Below, one piece after another: positions 19,494-28,576 of a DNA stretch of 64,000 nt. The number at the start of each line of letters is the position of its first letter. Position 1 is the stretch's first letter. A program made the position numbers and the translations under genes. This stretch comes from Candidatus Zhuqueibacterota bacterium (GTDB taxonomy: Bacteria > Zhuqueibacterota > Zhuqueibacteria > Oceanimicrobiales > Oceanimicrobiaceae): NCBI GenBank assembly GCA_029262005.1, contig JAJDAG010000086.1, forward strand, positions 94,344-158,343. Reading direction: 5' to 3'. Under the pieces are notes generated by a model. It did no database searches and was not told the DNA's origin. It saw only the letters and a list, made by a program, of their open reading frames with translations.

Positions 19494-21421
19494 TCCATCG
19501 ATTTCAATAAAAAGTAACCAGCCAGAACAACCACACCAACAACAATGGAAAGTGCATAGTTTTGCACAAAACCTGTTTCCATTTTCCGGACACGTCCACC
19601 TAATTTTCCCGTAGCCGTTGCCACTGAGTTAACAAACCCATCAATAAACTTCACATCACACCAGCGCCATAACACGCGATCTGAAAATCGATTCAACGGG
19701 TGAACCAACAGAGCCTGGTAAAGCTCATCCACGTACCATTTGTGAACAAAGAAATTATAGAATCCCTGCGTTCTTGCAACCACATGTGCGGGCAAATCAG
19801 GTTTTGCAACATACAATAGATAGGCGAAACCAATGCCCAGAATAGCAATCAAAGATGAAATGGCCATGAATGTCGTTTCCGGCCCAACCAACTCATGTGT
19901 TTGCTCAAAAAAGCCAATGGTGCCATATTGATTAAACACCGGGCCTAAAAAATGCTCGAATTGGTTGAACAAATGTGGAACACCTAGCCAGCCGCCGGCG
20001 ATGGCCAGAAATGCAAGAATGCCGAGAGGGATTGTCATGACTGAGGGCGATTCGTGAATTTGCGTTTCAATTTCCTTTGGCACGCGTGACTCACCGTAAA
20101 ACACCAAAAATATCATTCTGAAGGTATAAAAAGCGGTTAGACCAGCCACAGCAGCGGCAATAAACCAGAGTTCAAAACCGCCATAAGGACTGTTCAAAAC
20201 CTTCCAGAGAATTTCATCCTTAGAGAAGAAGCCGGAGAGCAACGGAAAGCCGGCAAGCGCCAGGGCGCCAATAAAAAAAACACGAAAAGTCACCGGCAGT
20301 TTACTACGGAGATTCCCCATCCGTGTCATGTCTGTTTCGTTTTGCAAAGCATGCATGACACTGCCTGCGCTCATAAATAATAACGCCTTAAAATAGGCAT
20401 GAGTATTAACATGAAAAACACCGGCGCTAAAAGCCCCGACGCCGCAAGCGAGAAACATATAGCCCAATTGACTGATGGTAGAATAGGCGAGGACTTTTTT
20501 AATATCATTACTAACCAACGCAATGGTTGCCGCCAGAAAAGCAGTTGCAACGCCCACCAGAGCTACAACCGTCATGGCCACCTCCGAATGCAAAAACAAA
20601 ACATGGCAGCGGGCTACCATATAAACACCAGCAGTTACCATGGTTGCAGCATGAATGAGCGCTGAAACCGGTGTTGGGCCGGCCATGGCGTCCGGCAGCC
20701 AGACAAATAATGGAATTTGCGCCGACTTCCCCATCGCACCAACGAACAAGAGCAGGCATATTGACGTTGCAACACCAGCGGTCAAAACATGGGACGCATT
20801 GCCAAACACCGTGACAAAATTCAAAGAATTAAAATGGGTAAAAATTAGAAACATACCAAGCAGAAAACCAAAATCACCGATCCGGTTCACAACAAACGCT
20901 TTTCGACCGGCATAAGCATATTCTTTGTTTTCAAACCAGAAGCCGATGAGCAGATAGGAGCACAAGCCAACACCTTCCCAGCCAACAAAAAGCAAAAGAA
21001 AATTATCCGCCAGAACCAGCAGAAGCATTGAGAATGTAAAGAGATTGAGAAACGCAAAATATCTCGCGAAACCTTTGTCGCCATGCATGTAGCCAATAGA
21101 ATAGACATGAATGAGCAGACCCACGCCGGTCACAATCAGCAGCATCACCATGGAAAGCGGATCGAGCAGGAAGCTGACATTTGCTTCGAAAGAGCCGGCC
21201 CGGATCCATGTGTAGACTTGCTTTGCTATGAAGCGTTCGGATTCAGGCAGGCCAACGAGCTGCAGAAAAAGCCAGACTGTACCAGCAAAAGAAAGTCCAA
21301 CTGCAGCCACGCCAACAGCCCCAATCTGCGGTTCAGTAAATTTATTGCCGAACAGACCGTTTACAACAAATCCGACAAAAGGAAAGAGAGGAATAAGCCA
21401 GAGATATTCGAACATCACCAC
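19490..21421 (-). CDS. nuoL: NADH-quinone oxidoreductase subunit L
   Basis: [63 protein letters not shown]. Confidence 0.97.
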   Translation of the reverse strand: MVMFEYLWLIPLFPFVGFVVNGLFGNKFTEPQIGAVGVAAVGLSFAGTVWLFLQLVGLPESERFIAKQVYTWIRAGSFEANVSFLLDPLSMVMLLIVTGVGLLIHVYSIGYMHGDKGFARYFAFLNLFTFSMLLLVLADNFLLLFVGWEGVGLCSYLLIGFWFENKEYAYAGRKAFVVNRIGDFGFLLGMFLIFTHFNSLNFVTVFGNASHVLTAGVATSICLLLFVGAMGKSAQIPLFVWLPDAMAGPTPVSALIHAATMVTAGVYMVARCHVLFLHSEVAMTVVALVGVATAFLAATIALVSNDIKKVLAYSTISQLGYMFLACGVGAFSAGVFHVNTHAYFKALLFMSAGSVMHALQNETDMTRMGNLRSKLPVTFRVFFIGALALAGFPLLSGFFSKDEILWKVLNSPYGGFELWFIAAAVAGLTAFYTFRMIFLVFYGESRVPKEIETQIHESPSVMTIPLGILAFLAIAGGWLGVPHLFNQFEHFLGPVFNQYGTIGFFEQTHELVGPETTFMAISSLIAILGIGFAYLLYVAKPDLPAHVVARTQGFYNFFVHKWYVDELYQALLVHPLNRFSDRVLWRWCDVKFIDGFVNSVATATGKLGGRVRKMETGFVQNYALSIVVGVVVLAGYFLLKSME

Positions 21422-21720
21422 TTCAACAAATTAAATTCATCAACATTGACCGTGTTCTTTGTTCTAAAGATGGCGACAACCAGTGCCAGGCCAACAGCAA
21501 CTTCGGCAGCAGCCACAACCATTACAAAAAAAACAAAGACTTGTCCTTCAAGTGAGTTGAGGTGATTCGAAAACGAAACAAGCGTCAAGTTCACTGCATT
21601 GAGCATCAATTCAATAGACATGAAAATAACGATAGCGTTGCGCCGAGTCAGAACTCCTACCACGCCGATAGTAAAAAGAATGCCACCAAGAAACAAATAG
21701 TAGGATGTAGGCACAATCAT
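21415..21720 (-). CDS. nuoK: NADH-quinone oxidoreductase subunit K
   Basis: [46 protein letters not shown]. Confidence 0.96.
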   Translation of the reverse strand: MIVPTSYYLFLGGILFTIGVVGVLTRRNAIVIFMSIELMLNAVNLTLVSFSNHLNSLEGQVFVFFVMVVAAAEVAVGLALVVAIFRTKNTVNVDEFNLLKW

Positions 21721-22220
21721 GTCTGCAACTTCAATTTGGCCAAAATCACGGAGCCGATAATGGCCGCCAAGAGCAACACCGAAGCAATCTCAAAGGGAAA
21801 CAGATATTCTGTAAAAAGCAATCCGCCAATAGAACTTGTGTCGCCGGCAGACAACCCGACAGGCCCTATCTCTAAGCCAATACCGGACTTTACAAAAATT
21901 GCAAGTTCAACAAACAGCACTCCTGCCAGACATAGAGCAGCAATTTGCGGCCAACCACGGTTTGATTCCTTCAACGCATTGTCCCCGCCATCGAGCAGCA
22001 TGACCACAAAAAGGAAGAGGACCATAATGGCGCCGGCGTATACAATAATATGAATGGCGGCGATAAACGGGGCATTGAGCAAAACATAAAGACCCGCGAT
22101 GGCAAACATTGTCAAAATTAAAAACAAGGCACAATACACTGGATTTCTGTGACTGATCATCATCACTGCCGCAGCCACGGCAATGGCGGCAAATATAAAA
22201 AATAGCACAAATGCCATCAT
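21717..22220 (-). CDS. nuoJ: NADH-quinone oxidoreductase subunit J
   Basis: [53 protein letters not shown]. Confidence 0.96.
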   Translation of the reverse strand: MMAFVLFFIFAAIAVAAAVMMISHRNPVYCALFLILTMFAIAGLYVLLNAPFIAAIHIIVYAGAIMVLFLFVVMLLDGGDNALKESNRGWPQIAALCLAGVLFVELAIFVKSGIGLEIGPVGLSAGDTSSIGGLLFTEYLFPFEIASVLLLAAIIGSVILAKLKLQT

Positions 22221-23734
22221 TGCAGAAAATAGACCAGCGTTGTGGCAACAAACAATGGAATGAGGATGAGCAAAGAGTAACGCATGTAGCCAAAGAAGCT
22301 GGGCATCTTAATGCCCGACTGCTCGGAAATCGATTTTACCATAAAGTTGGGAGCATTGCCGATATAAGTCATCGCGCCAAAAAAAACCGCGCCACAACTG
22401 ATTGCCTTGAGAAAAATACCACCATCGGCCATAAGCCATTGAACGGTTTCGCCTGCCTGGCCAAGTATGGTGTTAAAAAAAACAAGGTAAGTTGGCGCAT
22501 TGTCAAGGAAGCTGGAGAGGATTCCAGTAATCCAAAAATAATGAACAGGGTTCTTGACTGATTCGACAATAAAAGCCAGAGCGCCGTTTTCACCAGCGCG
22601 CAACATGGTCAGAGCCGGAATGATCGTTATAAAAATACCGGCAAAGAGCTTGGCCACTTCCATAATCGGGAACCAGTTGAACTCGTTACCCTCGCGGTAT
22701 GGCGTTGGGGTTAATTTCAAAGAGAGGAATCCGAGACCAATCAACAAAACATCGCGGACTATGTTTTGCCACTCCATGTGAATGCCAAGCACGGTCACTT
22801 CACCGAGATGCACTTTGCCGCTAAAGAGAACAGCGCCGATAACACCGCCAAGAATAAAAAAGTTAAACATACCTTTGATTGTCATGGTGTAGGTTTTGGT
22901 TTTCATTTTATGCGTGACAGCATCTTCAACTTCTACTTCTTCCTCAATAACAAGATCATCGATCATGTCATCCGGCGCATCAAAATGTGACTCCTTTAAA
23001 TGCATTTTTTCGTGCCAGCCTTCTTTGCGGAACATGTAGGTGTCCCAAATAAAAAATGCCAAGAGCAGCCACGAAACAACAAACAGGAATTGCGGCATCA
23101 ACTGAAAAGTCCAGAAGAACTCAACGCCTTGCAAAAAACCGAGGAACAGGGGTGGATCGCCAAGTGGGGTCAAAGAACCTCCAACGTTGGCAACCAGAAA
23201 AATAAAGAAAACAATCAAATGAATTTTTGACTTGCGGTACTTGTTCATGCGGATAAGTGGACGAATCAGGACCATGGCCGCGCCGGTGGTGCCAATCCAG
23301 GATGCCAGGGCAGTTCCAATTACCAGCAGAAACAAATTATTGACCGGCACACCAACAGGGGCTCCTTGTATTAGAATGCCGCCGGAAATCGTGTAAAGCG
23401 CCCACAATAATATAATGAAAGGAAAATACTCCAGGAAATAGACGTGCAAAATTTCATGGACAGCAGCGCCACCATACCCAAACACAAATGGAACTGCGAA
23501 CAAAAGTGCCCAAAATGCCGACACTTTACCAAAATGGTGATGCCAAAAATCTTCAGCAACCAGTGGAAAAATTGCAATGGAGAGCAAGATACCGACAAAC
23601 GGAATAACACTCCACAGAGGCAACTCTGCACCGAGTTCCCCCTGTGCAGCACCGCCCTCTACAGCACCTGCGAATAGTGATGAAAATGCACCCAGAATCA
23701 GAACAGCGACGCACACAACAATGGTCTTACGCAT
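22217..23734 (-). CDS. Na+/H+ antiporter-like ion transporter (NhaD/CitMHS superfamily)
   Basis: Polytopic protein with LVANVGGSLTPLGDPPLFLGFLQGVEFFWTF, SSFLDNAPTYLVFFNTILGQA, SCGAVFFGAMTYIGNAPNFMVKSI; stop overlaps the nuoJ start. Confidence 0.85.
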   Translation of the reverse strand: MRKTIVVCVAVLILGAFSSLFAGAVEGGAAQGELGAELPLWSVIPFVGILLSIAIFPLVAEDFWHHHFGKVSAFWALLFAVPFVFGYGGAAVHEILHVYFLEYFPFIILLWALYTISGGILIQGAPVGVPVNNLFLLVIGTALASWIGTTGAAMVLIRPLIRMNKYRKSKIHLIVFFIFLVANVGGSLTPLGDPPLFLGFLQGVEFFWTFQLMPQFLFVVSWLLLAFFIWDTYMFRKEGWHEKMHLKESHFDAPDDMIDDLVIEEEVEVEDAVTHKMKTKTYTMTIKGMFNFFILGGVIGAVLFSGKVHLGEVTVLGIHMEWQNIVRDVLLIGLGFLSLKLTPTPYREGNEFNWFPIMEVAKLFAGIFITIIPALTMLRAGENGALAFIVESVKNPVHYFWITGILSSFLDNAPTYLVFFNTILGQAGETVQWLMADGGIFLKAISCGAVFFGAMTYIGNAPNFMVKSISEQSGIKMPSFFGYMRYSLLILIPLFVATTLVYFLQ

Positions 23735-24036
23735 AATTGCCCTTTAGCTTATTCAGAATAATTTGTTAGCAGTTCCCTGGAAATGTCTCCGCCCCGTAGA
23801 ACGTTATGGCTTTGATGGTGACAATTTTGGTGGTAGGTTTGAACCAAGGCTAAGTATAAGAATTCTCCACAAAAAGTCAAAGAAAAATTTGTACAAGCTA
23901 CATGTATGTCATCTGAGAGCAAAAGTGCTTCGACGGTATTTTGTTGTCCACAGCCAATTCACAGAAAAAGCTTACACGATAAAAAGCACGAACCCAAAAC
24001 CCACTGAGAACTGTCCGCGGCAAAAGACCCAAAAGC

Positions 24037-24065
24037 TTGACTTTATCAAAAACAATTCCTAATAT
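24037..24065 (+). promoter_or_regulatory. Putative sigma70-like promoter of the TonB-receptor operon
   Basis: TTGACT-N17-TAATAT ~70 bp upstream of the first ATG. Confidence 0.5.
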
Positions 24066-24133
24066 ACCACGTTCCCCAAACTTTTTAAAAAAAACTACTC
24101 ACCTGGAATAAGTAGAACATCCAAATTGTATGA

Positions 24134-26401
24134 ATGGAGAAACCACCTTCCACCAAAAATCGCGAGAACAATATGCAGCCAAAATCCATAGGGCAGAGAG
24201 GCTTAATCGTCCTTCTGGCATTATTAACAGTTGCTTCACACGGTAATGCCCAGGAAGTCACTATCAATGGCACTGTGCGTGATTTGAACGCACACTATGA
24301 AATTCGCAATGTCAACATCTTCATCAAGGACACCAGTACGGGTGTCAGCAACAGCTCCTCCGGCAGATATTCCCTCACAATTATGCCCGGCGACCTCGAC
24401 AAATCTGTCGTTTTTCGACATGTTGCCTACGAAACAAGGGAAATATCAATTGATACGCTCCGGCATACAAAAGTCGTTTATCTGCAACCACGTGTCATTC
24501 CGCTTCAGGGTGTTGAGATTAGCGGTGAAGGCTTCCCAGGCTCCAAAATCAAGAATGACATTCCACTGGTTCTTTCAGTTATTGACAACGAAGCTTTCGA
24601 AATCCAGGGATTTGTTGACGCCGGCGATCTTTTAAAAACAGATTACAGCATCCAGATTGAGGAAGACCTGAGCGGCCAGAAAACCGCCGCGATACGAGGC
24701 GGCAACCCTGAAGAGGTCGTAGTCCTTTACAATGGTATCAAACTAAACAATTCCTTTGATAAGGTTTTTGATTTCTCGCTTATTAATCTTGAAGATGTAG
24801 ATAGATTCGAAATCATCAAGGGCAGCAATTCCGCGCTGTATGGCGCCGAGGGCTTTTCCGGTGTCATCAACATTGTGCCAAAACTGGAAAAAGACTACAA
24901 AATTCGCTTCCAGCAAAAACTGGGAACCTATCAAGCCGGAAACTGGGGCTTGCATTTGCACAATAATCTCGGCCCGCTTTTTGGCAGCTACAGCATAAAA
25001 CAAGGTGGATACCAAAGGCAATTCGCGAACCAAGACACGATCTCGGGTATTCTTGACAATGCCTCTCTTCACCATGAAGCCAATCTAAGCTATGTCTTTG
25101 GTTCCGATGAAATAAAAAAGAACACACTGTCGACAATGTGGTTTTATACTAAACTGGACCACCAGAATTCCAGAGACAACAGAACTTTGGACAACAGCAA
25201 TCAACTATTTTCAATGAGATATACAGGCGACCTGTTTTTCATAAAAGGGCTGGACTTTTCAATGTCCCACCATGAGCTGGATGAGGCGCTACTAACGGCA
25301 AGCAACAAAGATAAAGTGGTAGATGATCGCTCGACACAAATAAACACAGAAAAACAATTTGGCTTCAAAAATGTCGATTGGGTGATGTCCTATCAGTTTC
25401 AACACACAAATACCGACTACGATAGAACTCGCAACCAGACGTTATTAACAACACATCTGCAACGCGACCATCATGGTCTGGCCACGGTTATCAAATATCA
25501 TGGAAAAACTGCATCCGAGTTTGTTAAGACTATGGACTTCGACTTAAGCCTGCGATATGATCGGATCGATGATGGCGGTACTTTCCCCGGAGAGAACGGC
25601 ATCACCAACCTGGAAAATCAAGACAACGCCTGGCGTGAAACAACCGCCAAATTCGCATTGAACATAAGTGGATATAAAGATGATCTGACGGTTGACGGGT
25701 TCATGAGCATTGGCAGCAACACCATGTTTCCAACCCTTTTGCAAATGTCAAGTGTGGCAAACAATGCAGCCACCCCAACTTCAACACCCAACCTCAATCC
25801 ACAAAAAAATCAGGGGCTTGAAATCGGCTTCGATCTTACCAAAGATATGGCGAGCAACTCTGCGCTTGACGGGCTTCAGTTCAGCGCCACATATTTCAGA
25901 AACAGCTATGAAAACAAACTTAGAACTTTCCATACCATTGGCACCCCCGATCTTTTCTACGACAATGTGAAATTTGCCGACATCACCGGCCTGGAATCCA
26001 AATCATCGGCTTTTCTATTTCATAAAAAACTCACACTGGAACTCGGATACTCTCGATATTTTGTTTCCGAGAAAGCCGCATTTCCATTCAAGTTCGATTT
26101 CAAACGCACAGTTAACATGCTTATTGAACACGTGGGATATTCACTAAGACTACTCTGGTTCAAAGAGGGAGAACAAGTCGGCTGGTTCCGCGACATAAAA
26201 AATGTCAATGAATTTGACCAGGTTACTTTGCCAAGTAACAGCGACATTGATATACACCTGAGCAAAACTCTGTCTTTTGGCAAGCTCAAGATATTCAGCA
26301 ATTTCAGCGGGCGCAACCTGTTTAACAACGGTGCCACCGAGCTGCAAGGCCTGGCAATTCATGACCGCCGTTTCTATATAACGGTTGGAGCACAGTACTG
26401 A
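24134..26401 (+). CDS. TonB-dependent receptor with N-terminal carboxypeptidase-regulatory-like domain
   Basis: Signal peptide; VTINGTVRDLNAHYEIRNVNIFIKDTSTG... domain; plug-like TAAIRGGNPEEVVVLYNGIKLN...IEIIKGSNSALYGAEGFSGVINI; C-terminal beta strand ending RRFYITVGAQY. Confidence 0.88.
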   Translation: MEKPPSTKNRENNMQPKSIGQRGLIVLLALLTVASHGNAQEVTINGTVRDLNAHYEIRNVNIFIKDTSTGVSNSSSGRYSLTIMPGDLDKSVVFRHVAYETREISIDTLRHTKVVYLQPRVIPLQGVEISGEGFPGSKIKNDIPLVLSVIDNEAFEIQGFVDAGDLLKTDYSIQIEEDLSGQKTAAIRGGNPEEVVVLYNGIKLNNSFDKVFDFSLINLEDVDRFEIIKGSNSALYGAEGFSGVINIVPKLEKDYKIRFQQKLGTYQAGNWGLHLHNNLGPLFGSYSIKQGGYQRQFANQDTISGILDNASLHHEANLSYVFGSDEIKKNTLSTMWFYTKLDHQNSRDNRTLDNSNQLFSMRYTGDLFFIKGLDFSMSHHELDEALLTASNKDKVVDDRSTQINTEKQFGFKNVDWVMSYQFQHTNTDYDRTRNQTLLTTHLQRDHHGLATVIKYHGKTASEFVKTMDFDLSLRYDRIDDGGTFPGENGITNLENQDNAWRETTAKFALNISGYKDDLTVDGFMSIGSNTMFPTLLQMSSVANNAATPTSTPNLNPQKNQGLEIGFDLTKDMASNSALDGLQFSATYFRNSYENKLRTFHTIGTPDLFYDNVKFADITGLESKSSAFLFHKKLTLELGYSRYFVSEKAAFPFKFDFKRTVNMLIEHVGYSLRLLWFKEGEQVGWFRDIKNVNEFDQVTLPSNSDIDIHLSKTLSFGKLKIFSNFSGRNLFNNGATELQGLAIHDRRFYITVGAQY

Positions 26402-27366
26402 TGTTATACCAAAACCTAACATTGACACGCTGGGTAATGCCGGCCATCCTGTTTTTATTTTCATTGAGCCTTACCGGCTGCACCAACAGTCCACTCGGCA
26501 GCAACGAAATTTCAGGTGGCAATCGACAAATAACCGGCAAAGTGGTTATAACCGATCACCCGAGCGCTGAGGACGCTTTCGTCTGGCTTGAAGGCTTTAA
26601 CGTTGGCACCCGAACAGACGCAGAAGGAAAGTTCACCCTGGCACTGCCGGCACCGCAGAATCAAAATTCACAAGGAGGAATCAACGGCATTTTTAAGCTT
26701 TATGCTTATGTTGCCAACTATGCTTTAGACATTGCAACCACCGTCATCAAAGAGGGGGAGTTTGTCTACTCAAAAGAAGATATCGGTGCAAAAGGGGAAC
26801 TAAAACGCCACCTGTTTTTAGCCAAAAAGTTTGAAGTTGACATCGTCGTATTCCCACCGACCTTCAACTGCATCCCTGACCCATTGCTCAATCTTCCCAA
26901 CTTCACTCAAGTCACATTATCACTGAAATCTATTTCAGGGGACCCGGTCACAGCTATTCTCAGAAAACCAGGACAGATCTACGCAGAAAAATTTTATCTC
27001 AAAAACATTGAAACGCGGGAAATCTATTTGCAAACGGCTTTCAAAACAGGCTCTGATTTCAGAAATGAGATCCAGGTTTCGGAGATTCCACACTCTGAAA
27101 CCTACAACTTTGAGCTCAGTCGGGTTGAGACCGACAGCACAACCATACTGCCGCCAGGCGATTATGAACTATTTCCATACTTTCTTGTGGTCGATGAAGC
27201 AGTGCCGGTTGAATTAATTGAAAGTATAGGCGACAATGTTGAGAGCCCTGATGGTGAATTTTTCAAAATTCCAGCGAAACGAAGCGGGGCACCGCTTCAC
27301 ATTCTTTGTGAAAATTCAGACAACCAGGCCTCCAAATTCAATCCAGACAGATCAATTCACAATTGA
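26401..27366 (+). CDS. Lipoprotein with carboxypeptidase-regulatory-like domain (paralog A)
   Basis: Lipobox LTGC; QITGKVVITDHPSAEDAFVWLEGFNVGTRTDAEGKFTLALP; ATGA-type overlap with the receptor stop. Confidence 0.75.
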   Translation: MLYQNLTLTRWVMPAILFLFSLSLTGCTNSPLGSNEISGGNRQITGKVVITDHPSAEDAFVWLEGFNVGTRTDAEGKFTLALPAPQNQNSQGGINGIFKLYAYVANYALDIATTVIKEGEFVYSKEDIGAKGELKRHLFLAKKFEVDIVVFPPTFNCIPDPLLNLPNFTQVTLSLKSISGDPVTAILRKPGQIYAEKFYLKNIETREIYLQTAFKTGSDFRNEIQVSEIPHSETYNFELSRVETDSTTILPPGDYELFPYFLVVDEAVPVELIESIGDNVESPDGEFFKIPAKRSGAPLHILCENSDNQASKFNPDRSIHN

Positions 27367-27446
27367 AAGGGATCGGGCGCAAGTCCCAGTTTCTCTGCAA
27401 AAAAAGCATGCAAGGCATGACAAAAAAAACAAACCAAGATCACACC

Positions 27447-28346
27447 ATGAAAAACTACAGCAATAAACCAACATCAGTAGTCCGGTCTCTTTTTACAACC
27501 ACACTATCCTTCATCGCCATTTGTCTTTTGGGCTGCACCAGCAGTCCTGTGGAAAACAATGCGGTTTCCGAGGCAAACCGGGAAATCAGCGGCCTGGTAC
27601 TTTTCCCCGGAGGCGCACCGGCTGAAGATGTGTTTCTCTGGCTTGAGGTATTGGACATCAACACCCGAACAAACGCGAGTGGCGCCTTCACAATCACCAT
27701 CCCCAAACCATCGGAGCAAGGCTTGCCCGATGGCTTGAGCGGCGTGTTCAAGCTTTATGCCTACGTTGCCAACTATTCCGTGCAAACAATCAATGTCATC
27801 ATTAGAAATGGCAGCATTTTATATTCAAATGCAGATGTTGGAAAAAACGGTGTGTTGCTGCAGACAGTTGTTTTGCAAAAAAAACTCGCCATCAATATTT
27901 CCACTCTCCCGGCTGAAGTGAATCGTTTTTCACAAACCACCATCCAGGCCCAGGTGACTTTGCAGGCAACCACAGAAGAACCGATTACTGTTATTTACAG
28001 AAAATCAGGGCAAGCTTACTCCACCCGGATATTTCTGAAAAACATTCAGACAAAACAAATCTATTCACGGCAAACGTTCACCAATGGCCTTAATATAGTT
28101 GAACAAATAACGGTTGAGCAAACACCACAAACTCACACCATCTTATTCAGGGCCGCTGCCCAAGATGACGATGACGCCAGTGCGCTGCCTTTGGGTGAAT
28201 ACGAGCTCATCCCCTACATGCTCATTGAAAATAATGACATACCCACAGAACTGTTTGAAAGCATGGGCGAAGAAGTCCTAAACGCGACGGGCGAATTCTT
28301 CAAAGTGCCGTACCAACGTACCGGCGCATCATTCAAAATTCTCTAG
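27447..28346 (+). CDS. Lipoprotein with carboxypeptidase-regulatory-like domain (paralog B)
   Basis: Start chosen at MKNYSNK; lipobox LLGC; EISGLVLFPGGAPAEDVFLWLEVLDINTRTNASGAFTITIP; collinear with paralog A. Confidence 0.75.
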   Translation: MKNYSNKPTSVVRSLFTTTLSFIAICLLGCTSSPVENNAVSEANREISGLVLFPGGAPAEDVFLWLEVLDINTRTNASGAFTITIPKPSEQGLPDGLSGVFKLYAYVANYSVQTINVIIRNGSILYSNADVGKNGVLLQTVVLQKKLAINISTLPAEVNRFSQTTIQAQVTLQATTEEPITVIYRKSGQAYSTRIFLKNIQTKQIYSRQTFTNGLNIVEQITVEQTPQTHTILFRAAAQDDDDASALPLGEYELIPYMLIENNDIPTELFESMGEEVLNATGEFFKVPYQRTGASFKIL

Positions 28347-28356
28347 CAAAAAAGAA

Positions 28357-28387
28357 AAGCCGTTTCTGAAATTCTCAGAAACGGCTT
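28357..28387. terminator. Terminator-like hairpin after the lipoprotein pair
   Basis: Perfect 13-bp stem AAGCCGTTTCTGA/TCAGAAACGGCTT with 5-nt loop; T-rich only on the minus-strand side. Confidence 0.55.
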
Positions 28388-28520
28388 CCAGCCTAGGGGA
28401 GGGAATAAAAGAGGAGGTAATATTGCTTCATTAATATAGACACTTGAAACGGTCAAAAACTCTCAAAATTATTAAAAAAAATTTTCGGCAATGGTTTCCT
28501 CCCGTGGCAAGCTGCAAACA

Positions 28521-28554
28521 AAAAAGGCCGACATTGAAAAATCGGCCTTTTTTT
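28521..28554. terminator. Bidirectional intrinsic terminator between convergent genes
   Basis: AAAAAGGCCGA/TCGGCCTTTTT stem with T-tracts on both strands. Confidence 0.7.
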
Positions 28555-28576
28555 AACTTAAAAAACAGACTTAAAC

